From Streptomyces sp. V4I2 (lineage in GTDB: Bacteria; Actinomycetota; Actinomycetes; Streptomycetales; Streptomycetaceae), in the NCBI RefSeq assembly GCF_030817655.1, contig NZ_JAUSZM010000004.1:186001-250000 (forward strand): a DNA stretch of 64,000 nt, in the 5' to 3' direction. A model generated the notes under the pieces. It had not been told where the DNA came from, made no database searches, and saw only the letters and a list, made by a program, of their open reading frames with translations. Position 1 is the first letter of the stretch. Each line of letters opens with the position of its first letter. Positions 16,590 to 24,932 of the stretch are shown here, piece by piece. The position numbers were made by a program, and so were the translations under genes.

Positions 16590-17111
16590 GTGAGCAATGG
16601 AGCGCCGGGGAGGCCCGATGAGTTCGCCGCGTTTTTTCGAGCCTCCTACAGCAGAACCCTGGGCCGCCTGATGAGGAAGACGGGCATCTCGAAAACGGAC
16701 GCGGAGGATGTCCTCTCGGTCGCCTACACAGAAACATCGCGGGCGTGGGACGACATCGTGGATCCGGAGGGATTCCTGTGGGACCGGGTCTCCAAACGGT
16801 TCCTTGACCACGTGCGCAAGCAGAAGCAGCGGGACCAGGAGTTCCTTTGCGACCCGTCAGAGAAGATCGCGCATGTTCCGGCACCGGTTGACGGAGAGCC
16901 GGAGGGCTGCGTGGGACTCATACGGCTGGCCGAACTGATCACCCAACTGCCGCCCGATGACCAGAAAGTCATCGTCATGGACGCCTGCGGAGACAGCAAG
17001 GAGGACCAGGCCGTCGCGCTCAGCACTTCCCCGGGAGCGGCACGCGTCCGTCTCAGCCGCGCGAAGAAGAAGCTGGACGTCCTGGTGAAGAAGGACGCGG
17101 AGGAGCACTGA
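16590..17111 (+). CDS. Sigma-70-like (ECF-type) factor
   Basis: A 173-residue protein from GTG 16590 with GGGAG just upstream. The N-terminal half (DEFAAFFRASYSRTLGRLMR, then TDAEDVLSVAYTETSRAW) resembles sigma region 2, and the C-terminal half (LPPDDQKVIVMDACGDSKED, then SPGAARVRLSRAKKKLDVL) resembles the region 4 helix-turn-helix. It is short and divergent for an ECF factor and no anti-sigma gene is adjacent. It overlaps the next gene by one base (TGATG), so the two are almost certainly co-translated and functionally linked. Confidence 0.75.
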   Translation: MSNGAPGRPDEFAAFFRASYSRTLGRLMRKTGISKTDAEDVLSVAYTETSRAWDDIVDPEGFLWDRVSKRFLDHVRKQKQRDQEFLCDPSEKIAHVPAPVDGEPEGCVGLIRLAELITQLPPDDQKVIVMDACGDSKEDQAVALSTSPGAARVRLSRAKKKLDVLVKKDAEEH

Positions 17112-18085
17112 TGGGCATCTTCATCAACTACCGGAACGGCGACCAGCCCAGCGAGATCAGCTATGGAAAGACCGTCGAGGCCGGGCTGGTCCTGTGGCAG
17201 CTCCTTCAGTCGGCAGACGATGCCGAACCGCTCGACGCGACCGACGTTCTCGCCACGGAGGCCGAGCTGGAAGAGCGCCTCGCCGCGCTGGACGAGGTGA
17301 GGATTGAGCCGCTTCCGGACGACATCGAGAGCCTGAGCGACAGCAGCCGATTCCTGCGGGACAGAAACCCCCAGGTCTCCGCGCCGGATGCCCTGAAACC
17401 GGTCACCGTGAAGCCGTCACACCGGGGTGCCCAAAGGGGCTTTTTCCTGGACCCCGCCCGCGTGTTCGGGAACCTCCTCCGCGAACGTCGGGAGGCTTCG
17501 TGGGTGTGGTGCGCCGAACTGGACGTACACGACCCTCACGCGGTGGTACAAGCTGCACTGAGTTCAGCCCAGGAGTTCATCACCGGCACCTCGCGCTCCA
17601 AACTGCCGTACCTGGATGTCCGAGACGACCGTCACGCAAGCAAGGCATGGAGTGATCATTCCCTCTGGCTGGTGCCCTGGAGGCAGGATGAAGGGCTGCC
17701 CAGAAAGGTCCGTGCTGACAGGCAGCGCGAAGCCCTGCAAGCCTGCGGTGCCTGCAGGGAGCAGCGACCGTACCTCTTCGTGATCTTTGCTGGGCAGTTC
17801 GGAGAGCTGGACACACACCGGACACAGCCGGTGACGTCATGGCTCGACTGCTCGGGCCCGTCGGTGCGTGAGGTTCCCACCCCCGACGCTATCCGCGGAC
17901 ACGGGGCGATCGTCGTCAACTGGGCCTGCGACTGGGAGCGTGACCAAAATGCGGCGCTTCGAATTGCAGCCATGCAGCTGCCCGCGAACCTGTATCCCGT
18001 AAATGTTCACAGCGAGGAGATTCGCCGATCCTGGGAAGAAGTGTGGCGTCCCTGGATACTGCAATTTGCTCACCAACCTGATTAG
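17111..18085 (+). CDS. Uncharacterised protein coupled to the sigma-like factor
   Basis: A 324-residue protein with ATG overlapping the sigma-like stop and GGAGG upstream. The N-terminus MGIFINYRNGDQ resembles the first strand of TIR domains (IFISYR-type), but the rest of a TIR fold is not evident by eye. Later segments are acidic (residues 35-80), then mixed, with SWVWCAELDVHDPHAVVQAA and the C-terminal PANLYPVNVHSEEIRRSWEE. No transmembrane helix or signal peptide is seen. I cannot assign a function; coupling to a sigma factor suggests a regulated effector or sensor. Confidence 0.7.
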   Translation: MGIFINYRNGDQPSEISYGKTVEAGLVLWQLLQSADDAEPLDATDVLATEAELEERLAALDEVRIEPLPDDIESLSDSSRFLRDRNPQVSAPDALKPVTVKPSHRGAQRGFFLDPARVFGNLLRERREASWVWCAELDVHDPHAVVQAALSSAQEFITGTSRSKLPYLDVRDDRHASKAWSDHSLWLVPWRQDEGLPRKVRADRQREALQACGACREQRPYLFVIFAGQFGELDTHRTQPVTSWLDCSGPSVREVPTPDAIRGHGAIVVNWACDWERDQNAALRIAAMQLPANLYPVNVHSEEIRRSWEEVWRPWILQFAHQPD

Positions 18086-18189
18086 CGAAGTTGACGAAGC
18101 TTCACCGCGTCTGGCTGGCGCGGCTCTCTGCCATGTCCGGCGGCGCGGCCCAGGTACCTGCCAGGGGCGCGAGGTAGGGCGGGTGCCGG

Positions 18190-18757
18190 GCGAACGACCG
18201 CATGCTGCTCGACTCGGGCCGGGACTGCCCGCGGTGGCAAGGACCGGCAGGCCGCCCGCCGTACCCAGCGGCAGGCGGTGGCGGCCGCCGTCGACGCCAC
18301 GATGCCCGGAGCCTCCGCAGCGGAGCGCCGTACGGCGATCGACCGGCAGCTCCACGAGACCGTGACCGCCCGGGCGTGGGCCCGTGAGTACGAGTGGGAG
18401 CAGGTCCGGGCCCGGCAGGCGGCGGCCAAGCGCCGTGCCGAAGCCGCGGCCGCGAACCCGGGCCTCGGTGAGCCGACTCCGGTCGTGCTGCCCGCACCCC
18501 GTCCGATACCCGTCACGCCGGTGCAGGAGGCCGATGTTGTTGACCGAGAGCTGGTCCTCGAGGACCTGACCCGCGAGCAGGTCCTGGACTGGCGCACCCG
18601 CGCCGCCCGCGACCACCAGGTCGTGTTTGACCACATCGATCGGTACGGCGAGGGGTCGGCCCGGCGCCTGTTCACGAACGCCTTCGTCGACCAGGTCACC
18701 CGGCTGTCCCGGCTCGCGCACCTGGATCTCGGATACACCCCGTGGGGGCGGTCATGA
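18190..18757 (+). pseudogene. Fragment of a charged helical protein gene
   Basis: A frame without a credible start encodes GKDRQAARRTQRQAVAAAVD, a region rich in Ala/Arg/Glu (YEWEQVRARQAAAKRRAEAA), then ELVLEDLTREQVLDWRTRAA, ending DLGYTPWGRS at 18757. The 5' end is missing. I do not recognise the family, and its resemblance in composition to the fragment at 11400-11998 may be chance. The next gene starts about 300 bp later; that interval holds nothing recognisable. Confidence 0.4.
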
Positions 18758-19054
18758 CCGGCGCGATGCGGCCGGGCATGGTCTGGCTCTGGCGAAGTGC
18801 GACGTGGGGCCGGCAGACGTGGGGCACCGACATCGGTGTGTCAGGAGCCGTGATGTGTCTGGGAGTTGGCGATTGGCAGTGCGCTGTCTACCGAAGAGTT
18901 GGGTACATGTGTTCTATTTCAGGGGCGGTGGGTAGGGGATGGCCGCCGGATGGTTGGATGCCCGTACCGGGTGGCGCGGCGGGTCGTTGGGGATATCGCG
19001 GACCGTGGCTACGTCGGAGACAGGGCACGGTTCGAGGGGATGGAGGGCCGGCCG

Positions 19055-19765
19055 GTGAGTGACCGCAGTGCGATCGAGTGGACTGAGGCGACGTGGAACC
19101 CGACCACGGGGTGCGACCGTGTCTCCGAGGGGTGCGACAACTGTTATGCGCTGACGCTGGCGAAGCGGCTGAAGGCGATGGGGTCGCCGAAGTACCAGGC
19201 CGACGGTGACCCGCGAACTTCCGGGCCCGGGTTCGGGCTGACGGTGCATCCGGACGCCCTGCTCGTGCCGTACGGGTGGAAGAGCCCGCGCACCGTCTTT
19301 GTGAATTCCATGAGTGACCTGTTCCACGCACGGGTGCCGCTCGACTACGTTCGCCGCGTCTTCGACGTGATCGCGGAGACGCCGCAGCACACCTATCAGG
19401 TGCTCACCAAGCGGGCACGGCGTCTGCGGCAGGTCGCGGACCGGCTGGAGTGGCCGGACAACCTGTGGATGGGGGTGTCGGTGGAGTCCGTCAAGGAGTT
19501 GCCGCGTGTCGAGGACCTACGGCAAGTCCCGGCTGCGGTCCGCTTCCTGTCCTGCGAGCCGCTGCTCGGACGGCTGGACGGCCTGGACCTGGCGGACGTG
19601 CACTGGGTGATCGCCGGCGGCGAGTCCGGGCCCCGTTTCCGGCCGGTGGAAGAGGAGTGGATCACCCATATCCGCGATACCTGCCAGGAGGCCGGCGTCG
19701 CGTTCTTCTTCAAGCTTCTCTGCACCAAGTCAGAGGTCACGGCCGCTGTCGGTGGTTCGCGGTGA
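19055..19765 (+). CDS. Three-Cys-motif (phage Gp37/Gp68-like, DUF5131) protein, copy 1
   Basis: A 236-residue protein from GTG 19055 (GGAGGG upstream) beginning SAIEWTEATWNPTTGCDRVS with the three-Cys motif C20-x6-C27-x2-C30 followed by YA. The family is radical-SAM-like and often stands beside the three-Cys-motif partner gene tcmP. Later conserved blocks include FVNSMSDLFHARVP, VLTKRARRLR and WVIAGGESGP. Compared with copy 2 the end is short and different: after VAFFFK the family's usual tail is replaced by LLCTKSEVTAAVGGSR. It overlaps copy 2 by 4 bp. Confidence 0.85.
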   Translation: MSDRSAIEWTEATWNPTTGCDRVSEGCDNCYALTLAKRLKAMGSPKYQADGDPRTSGPGFGLTVHPDALLVPYGWKSPRTVFVNSMSDLFHARVPLDYVRRVFDVIAETPQHTYQVLTKRARRLRQVADRLEWPDNLWMGVSVESVKELPRVEDLRQVPAAVRFLSCEPLLGRLDGLDLADVHWVIAGGESGPRFRPVEEEWITHIRDTCQEAGVAFFFKLLCTKSEVTAAVGGSR

Positions 19766-20640
19766 GCAACGGGACGGCCATCGAGTGGACCGAGGTCACC
19801 TGGAATCCGACGACTGGGTGCGATCGCATCTCGCCGGGCTGCGACCACTGTTACGCGTTGACTTTGGCGAAGCGACTCAAAGCGATGGGCCAGGCAAAGT
19901 ACCAGCGTGACGGTGATCCGCGGACCAGCGGGCCCGGATTCGGGGTCACGGTGCACGAGGATGCCTTGTTCGAGCCGCTGCGGTGGCGTCGGCCGCGGAA
20001 GGTGTTCGTGAATTCCATGAGCGATATCGGCCATGCCCGTGTCCCCACGGAATTCGTGGTGAGGACCTTCGCGACGATGGCGCTGGCGCCGCAGCACCAG
20101 TTCCAGGTGCTCACCAAGAGGCCTCGTCGTCTGCGTCACCTGCTGGAATCGCAGAAGTTCGTGGACGCTGTCTGGACCGAGATGGAGCGGTTGTCGGCGG
20201 ACGATGCTGTTCCGCTGAGCAGGCTCGTGCGCGAGGGCGTGCGCAAGCGCGTGGCCAACTGGAACGCCTTGAGTTCGTGGCCGCTGCCCAATGTCTGGAT
20301 CGGCACATCGATCGAGTCGGATGAGTATTGCTGGCGGGCTGATGAGCTGCGGGGTGTCCCGGCTGCCGTCCGGTTCTTGTCGCTGGAGCCGCTGCTTGGG
20401 CCGGTGCCGTCCCTGGAGCTGTCGCGGATCGACTGGGTGATTGTCGGCGGCGAGAGCGGCCCTGCTCACCGGCCGCTGGACTTGGCCTGGGTTCGTGACA
20501 TTCGAGATCGGTGTGTCGATCTTCGGGTGTCTCTGTTCTTCAAGCAGGTCGGCGGGCTGACCCCGAAGGCTGGCGGCCGCCTGCTCGATGGCCGGACCTG
20601 GGACGAGTATCCAGCCACGGCGGACGTGGTGGGTGTGTGA
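19762..20640 (+). CDS. Three-Cys-motif (phage Gp37/Gp68-like, DUF5131) protein, copy 2
   Basis: A 292-residue paralogue of the preceding gene, starting at GTG 19762 within its stop. The same C20-x6-C27-x2-C30 motif is present (GCDRISPGCDHCYA), as are FVNSMSDIGHARVP, VLTKRPRRLR and WVIVGGESGP, and the family's usual tail FFKQVGGLTPKAGGR then GRTWDEYP is complete. An insertion of about 45 residues near the middle (DAVWTEMERLSADDAVPLSR region) separates the two homologous halves. The partner tcmP is expected nearby and is found at 32100-33203, about 11.5 kb away. Confidence 0.87.
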   Translation: MSNGTAIEWTEVTWNPTTGCDRISPGCDHCYALTLAKRLKAMGQAKYQRDGDPRTSGPGFGVTVHEDALFEPLRWRRPRKVFVNSMSDIGHARVPTEFVVRTFATMALAPQHQFQVLTKRPRRLRHLLESQKFVDAVWTEMERLSADDAVPLSRLVREGVRKRVANWNALSSWPLPNVWIGTSIESDEYCWRADELRGVPAAVRFLSLEPLLGPVPSLELSRIDWVIVGGESGPAHRPLDLAWVRDIRDRCVDLRVSLFFKQVGGLTPKAGGRLLDGRTWDEYPATADVVGV

Positions 20641-20758
20641 CCCGGATATGCGTCAAAGAGCCGTCCGGTCGGCGACGGGCGAGGTGGAGGGGCTGACAGT
20701 CACGAGCCGAGTGTGAAGAGCGTCAATGCCGGGGAAATGGCTCCGCATTGACCGACCG

Positions 20759-21139
20759 TCAGGCTTCGAAGCGGCGCCGGGCGGACTCGATGTGCCGGAA
20801 GTACCGGTAGGTCCAATCGCACATGCCGTCGACCGTCGCCCGCAGTCCGTGGCCCGCTTCGGTGAGGGTGTACTCGACGCGGGGCGGGACGGTGGGGTGT
20901 ACGGTCCGCTCGGCCAGGCCGTTGCGCTCCAGCATGCGGAGGTTCTGGGTGAGCATCTTGTGGCTGATGCCCTCGACCCGGCTGCGCAGCTCGCTGAAGC
21001 GCAGGGTGCCCTCCCCCAGGGCTTCGATGATCAACAGTGCCCACTTGTTGGCAACGTCGGAGAAGATCTCCCGCGCCAGGGAGTCGGCGCGCCGCAGGTT
21101 GGCATCCTCGGCCGAGCCGCTGAACTGCTTGGTCACCAT
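20759..21139 (-). CDS. HxlR-family transcriptional regulator
   Basis: A 126-residue winged-helix protein with the HxlR pattern: FSDVANKWALLIIEALGEGT, LRFSELRSRVEGISHKMLTQ, NLRMLERNGLAERTVHPTVP and PRVEYTLTEAGHGL. It is divergent from the RidA-like gene across 140 bp and probably controls it. Members often sense reactive species through a cysteine; the only cysteine here is C-terminal (MCDWTYRYF). Confidence 0.92.
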   Translation of the reverse strand: MVTKQFSGSAEDANLRRADSLAREIFSDVANKWALLIIEALGEGTLRFSELRSRVEGISHKMLTQNLRMLERNGLAERTVHPTVPPRVEYTLTEAGHGLRATVDGMCDWTYRYFRHIESARRRFEA

Positions 21140-21279
21140 CAGGTTCCCCAGTCACTGAAAAGTGCGTTCTTCCATGTCAACGCACACTCTCCTATGGTTC
21201 CTGAGTAACTACAAGAGACCACATTGGTCTGGTTTGATGAACACGGGCTTTCAGGAGCCCAGACAAGGAGGCGGACAGC

Positions 21280-21687
21280 ATGGCCATCACCCTGAAGAAC
21301 CCCGAGGGACTGCCGAAAATCGATGTCTACCGGCAGGTGGCGATCGCCTCCGGTTCGAAGCTGGTCTTCATCGCCGGGCAGGTCGCCTGGGACGCGGAAG
21401 GCGTCACGATCGGCGAGGGCGACCTCGCCGCGCAGGTTGAGCAGTGCTACCTCAACATCGCCACCGCGCTGGCCGAGGTCGGCGGTTCCTTCGACGACGT
21501 AGCGAAACTGACCTTCTACGTCGTCGACTGGACTGCCGACAAGATGCCCCCGCTCCTGGAGGGAATCTCCAGGGCGGCCGCGAAGCTGGGGGTCACTCCG
21601 GTGCCGCCGACCACGCTGATCGGCGTCGCGGCGCTGGACGTCCCCGAGCATCTGGTCGAGATCGAAGCCACCGCAGTCCTCGACTGA
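21280..21687 (+). CDS. RidA/YjgF-family protein
   Basis: A 135-residue RidA-like protein with AAGGAGG eight bases before ATG 21280. The core VFIAGQVAWDAEG, DLAAQVEQCYLNIATALAEV and TFYVVDW matches the family, but the usual catalytic Arg near the C-terminus (R in the IEAxAV-type region) is not seen: the end reads PEHLVEIEATAVLD. Canonical RidA deaminates reactive enamine/imine intermediates, so this may be a non-deaminating relative. It pairs with the divergent HxlR gene. Confidence 0.88.
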   Translation: MAITLKNPEGLPKIDVYRQVAIASGSKLVFIAGQVAWDAEGVTIGEGDLAAQVEQCYLNIATALAEVGGSFDDVAKLTFYVVDWTADKMPPLLEGISRAAAKLGVTPVPPTTLIGVAALDVPEHLVEIEATAVLD

Positions 21688-21760
21688 ACATGTGCCACTG
21701 AGCGCCGAAGCGGCCAGCTACGGGACTCAGTTCCTTGATGGCTGGACTTTAGCTTGTCTT

Positions 21761-23206
21761 TTATCTACCAGGATCTGCCGGGTCTGCCGATGGCTTTGAG
21801 GGTCTCGGGGCGTTTGACTGTTTTGCCGACGTCGTAGCGGGGTGCCCGGTGTTTGTTCTTGGCGCCGGGTGGTCGTCCGGGGCCGGTGCCTCGGGGTTTG
21901 GGAACTCGGGTCGGGCAGGGGAGGTGGGCGCGGATGTTCCTGAACCCCCGGCGGACTCGGGCCGGGGTGAGGCGGTCGGAGGCGGTGGGTTCTCCCAGGG
22001 CCGGCAGAGGTCCGCGGCGAGCTGCCGGGCGAGCCGGAGCTGGGTGTGGGCGACGATCAGGATCCAGGTCCAGCGGTCCGCCGCTTCGGGGGTACGGAGT
22101 TTCGGGGTTGTCCAGCCGAGGGTCTGCTTCGCGAAGCGAAAGGTGTGCTCCAGGTCGAAGCGGCGGAGAAATGCCTGCCAGAAGCGGTCCACGTCGTCCG
22201 GGGTGGCGCCGGTCTTGGAGGACCATAACCACACCGGCGGAGCGTCGCGTTCCTTCGACAGGTGCTCGACCTTCAGTCGGATCAACGTCCCCTCGACCAA
22301 GGGCAGTTCACCGTCGTGGTCGAGCCATGAGGAGCGGTGGGTGAGCCTTGGGTGGACCCGGTCCCATGCCTGGGTTTCGGCCTTGCCGTAGTTGGTGGTG
22401 CCTGTGACGGTGGTGATCGCGGGCTCGGGCCAGGTCTCCGGCTTGGTGAAGCGGAACTCCGGGCCGTGCTTGGGCGGCCGGCCGCTGACACCGGGCACTC
22501 TCGGTGGTCTCGGCAGGCGCATCACGCGGTCGGAGCGGACCCGGCCGACCAACTCGACCGGCAGATCACGCAGGACCCAGGCCAGGCGGGTGACGTCGTA
22601 GCCGGCATCGCTGACGATCACGATGGCCGGGTCCCCGGGTTGCCACTGGCCCGCGGTGATGAGCCGCTCCACGACACCCCGCAGTTGAGCGGCGGTGATC
22701 GCGGTGGCGTCGTCCGCCGGGCCGAGCCGGACCAGGTCCAGGATCGCGGTCCAGGACGTGGCGCCCGGCTCCAGCACGGCCACGAAGGAGTAGGGCCAGC
22801 CCGGGATGAACTGCGACGCCGTCTTCGCACGGCCGTAGACGTGGCAGAACAGCCGCTCCGCCGAGCACGGCGCGTCCGAACGAAGCCACGGCGACACATC
22901 GACCGCCAGGACCAGGCGCCCGCCGTCGAAACGCGGCAGCGGAAGCCCGGCCAGCACCGTCCGCAGCCGATCCATGTCGATCCGGCCGTGGTTCAGGCCT
23001 CCGTACATCGCTCCGTGCCCACGCCGATGCTCGGGCAGCAGCGTCAGGTCCACCGGGGACTTCACGGCACCGTCCGCACACAGCACCGCATCCGTCAGTT
23101 CGAACAACTCGTCGCGCCGAGCGGTCAGACACTCGTAGAACTCGCCCCGGAAGCGTGACGCTTCCGCGAACGCATCCCTCCGCACAACATCAGGCAGCAG
23201 ACTCAC
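21761..23206 (-). CDS. DDE transposase (IS701-like), tail frameshifted
   Basis: A 481-residue reading frame resembling the actinomycete IS701-like transposases: VLAVDVSPWLRSDAPCSAER, FCHVYGRAK, VIVSDAGYDV and FDLEHTFRFAKQTLGW carry the putative catalytic acids. After RPWENPPP, at about 21970-21990, the frame turns Pro/Ser-rich. The family's usual tail (LTPARVRRGFRNIRA, then APRYDVGKTVKRPETL) continues in another frame to 21765. The catalytic core is intact but the tail is not, so activity is doubtful. I could not identify terminal inverted repeats or target duplications. Confidence 0.8.
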   Translation of the reverse strand: MSLLPDVVRRDAFAEASRFRGEFYECLTARRDELFELTDAVLCADGAVKSPVDLTLLPEHRRGHGAMYGGLNHGRIDMDRLRTVLAGLPLPRFDGGRLVLAVDVSPWLRSDAPCSAERLFCHVYGRAKTASQFIPGWPYSFVAVLEPGATSWTAILDLVRLGPADDATAITAAQLRGVVERLITAGQWQPGDPAIVIVSDAGYDVTRLAWVLRDLPVELVGRVRSDRVMRLPRPPRVPGVSGRPPKHGPEFRFTKPETWPEPAITTVTGTTNYGKAETQAWDRVHPRLTHRSSWLDHDGELPLVEGTLIRLKVEHLSKERDAPPVWLWSSKTGATPDDVDRFWQAFLRRFDLEHTFRFAKQTLGWTTPKLRTPEAADRWTWILIVAHTQLRLARQLAADLCRPWENPPPPTASPRPESAGGSGTSAPTSPARPEFPNPEAPAPDDHPAPRTNTGHPATTSAKQSNAPRPSKPSADPADPGR

Positions 23207-23295
23207 CCTCTGATCTGTGACGTTCTGTAAGGGCTGTCGGCGTACTCAGCAACGTGCCCGGGGATGTCAGCCGTGCTGGCTTCGCCGCAGTGAGT

Positions 23296-23335
23296 GGTGT
23301 GCATCGTGAAGTTGCTGGTCACGGGTCTGGTGTGA
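23296..23335 (-). repeat. 40-bp conserved block, copy A
   Basis: This segment matches the reverse complement of 26238-26277 at 37 of 40 positions (core GGTGTGCATCGTGAAGT). Each copy lies roughly 165-170 bp upstream of a gene of the same small coiled-coil family, in inverted arrangement around the 23.5-26.1 kb region. Confidence 0.75.
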
Positions 23336-23500
23336 GGGCCGGGAGAGCTACTCTCGCTGGTTGTCAGCCAGTGTCCACGGCGAAGATCGTCTGACATGTC
23401 GTTCGGAGGCGTCCTCAAGTTCTGCTGCGCTTGCCGCGGTAGCGCTTCTACGATCCGTCACCGGGCAGGTACCGCCGGGAGAGCGGGGGAGGACGTGGGG

Positions 23501-23708
23501 ATGCGCGAGCTGGAGTGGATCACGGCTCGCCGGAGTGAATTGGACAGGCTCGCTGCGGAGTTGGCCAAGCAGCTGCAGGAGGTCCAGGCCGAGCGGGAGG
23601 AGCTCGTGATCCGCCGAGCGGGTCCCGAACCGGCTGGCCGAGCTGGCCTACGAGGAAGTCGCAGGGCCGACGTCGCCGAACTGCCGGTGTCGGGTCATCG
23701 AGCGGTGA
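23501..23708 (+). pseudogene. Small coiled-coil protein gene, frameshifted and truncated
   Basis: From ATG 23501 the frame gives MRELEWITARRSELDRLAAE and LAKQLQEVQAEREELVI. The family continuation (AERVPNRLAELAYEEVAG, then RCRVIER) follows in a different frame to a stop at 23706-23708. One indel near 23610 explains this. The paralogue at 25825-26070 shares the N-terminal coiled coil. The 3' end runs into the convergent TetR gene. This family is common in Streptomyces; its function is unknown to me. Confidence 0.65.
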
Positions 23709-24243
23709 GGACGTGCGCCCACGGCTCATCGATGTCGGCCAGGCCCAGCACGGTGGCCACGTTGTCGAGCATTCCGGCGCCGAACCAGCGCCGCACGGCG
23801 TCGTCGTCGCCCAGCAGTTGCCGGACGGTGTCGACCTGCTTGGCGTAGCACCGGCGTACGGCCTGCGCCACCAGCGGCTCGCCGGCGGCACAGTTCGCGT
23901 GCATGAGGAAACGCAGGATGTTCCGGTCCGCGACGAGCGCGGCGTAGGCGCCGCGTGCGGCATCCAACGCCGCCTCGGGCGCCGGCCCGGCCCCACCCGA
24001 GGCCGGTGAGTGAGCGACCAGCGTTTCGGTCATGACGACGGACACGTGGTCGACCACCGCCGCGAACAGTGCTTCCTTGTTCGGGTACAGGCGGTAGAGA
24101 TACGGCTGAGAGATGCCGACCCAGTCTGCGATCTCGTGTGTCGTCGTACCGTAGAAACCTTTTTGCGCGAAGCATTCGACCGCGGCGGCCATGATGGTCC
24201 GACGTCGTTCGTCGCTCTTCGTGCTGGTGCCGGGGGCGGGCAT
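23695..24243 (-). CDS. TetR-family transcriptional regulator
   Basis: A 182-residue protein with a TetR DNA-binding domain (RRRTIMAAAVECFAQKGFYG, TTTHEIADWVGISQPYLYRL, YPNKEALFAAVV) at residues 13-60 and a helical C-terminal domain. Its start lies 25 bp after the SnoaL-like gene on the same strand, so the two form a short operon. Autoregulation through the palindrome at 24756-24773 is likely. Confidence 0.92.
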   Translation of the reverse strand: MPAPGTSTKSDERRRTIMAAAVECFAQKGFYGTTTHEIADWVGISQPYLYRLYPNKEALFAAVVDHVSVVMTETLVAHSPASGGAGPAPEAALDAARGAYAALVADRNILRFLMHANCAAGEPLVAQAVRRCYAKQVDTVRQLLGDDDAVRRWFGAGMLDNVATVLGLADIDEPWAHVLTAR

Positions 24244-24268
24244 GGGCGTCAGTTAAACACGGCTCTTT

Positions 24269-24742
24269 TCAGCTTCCAAAAGTCACGCTGAGGTCGGGGT
24301 CGGACGGCACGTCGTCGGGTGTGAGCGCCTCGATCGCCACCAGCGGGTTCCAGTAGTCCAGGTAGTGGGTGATGCGCGCGTCGTCATCGGTCCGGACGAC
24401 GGAGATGCATGTCTGCTCGTACGGCTTGCCGGTCGGCAGCGCAGTGCCCTTCGAGCGGAATTCGGCGATCACCAGACTCGGGTCGACGGTGTCGTGGAAC
24501 ACCAGGTCGACAAACTCGACGTCAAAGGTCTCGGGAAAGTTGCTCATGTGCGCGACCAGTGCGTCTCGCCCCGTTACCCGCTGGGGCACGCCGGCCGGCG
24601 CGTACGGGAACTCGAGCACTGCGTCCGGGGCGAACAGCTTCACCCATTCGTCGGTGCGTCCGGCGGCGGTGAGGCGCAGGTGCTCGGCCAGGGTGTGCTG
24701 GGCAGCGGCACGGCGGGCGGCGTCGTCTTCCTTGGCTGTCAT
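24269..24742 (-). CDS. SnoaL-like / NTF2-fold protein
   Basis: A 157-residue protein from ATG 24742, chosen because GGAG stands five bases upstream. The segments LAEHLRLTAAGRTDEWVKLF, APDAVLEFPYAPAG and DDARITHYLDYWNPLVAIEA are typical of the NTF2-like SnoaL/ketosteroid-isomerase superfamily. Such proteins are cyclases, isomerases or ligand-binding proteins; the substrate is unknown. It is co-transcribed with the following TetR gene. Confidence 0.85.
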   Translation of the reverse strand: MTAKEDDAARRAAAQHTLAEHLRLTAAGRTDEWVKLFAPDAVLEFPYAPAGVPQRVTGRDALVAHMSNFPETFDVEFVDLVFHDTVDPSLVIAEFRSKGTALPTGKPYEQTCISVVRTDDDARITHYLDYWNPLVAIEALTPDDVPSDPDLSVTFGS

Positions 24743-24755
24743 CTTCACTCCTACG

Positions 24756-24773
24756 TTAGTGGTCGACCTATAA
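24756..24773. promoter_or_regulatory. Candidate TetR operator upstream of the SnoaL-like gene
   Basis: An 18-bp imperfect palindrome, TTA-n2-GGTCGACC-n2-TAA, lies immediately upstream of the ribosome-binding site of the SnoaL-like gene. It is well placed for repression of the operon by its own TetR protein. Confidence 0.5.
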
Positions 24774-24932
24774 CCTACCAGGCCGCGAGCCGTTGCGAGT
24801 AGTCGAGCAGAGGTAGCACCAAGGGATCCCGGTCCGGTTCACGTACAGGATGGCGTCAGGGAAACGCCCCTTCGGTGGCGGGCGGTGCCACGGCACTATC
24901 GGCGCCCGTCACGCTTCGGTGAAGATCGTCGG

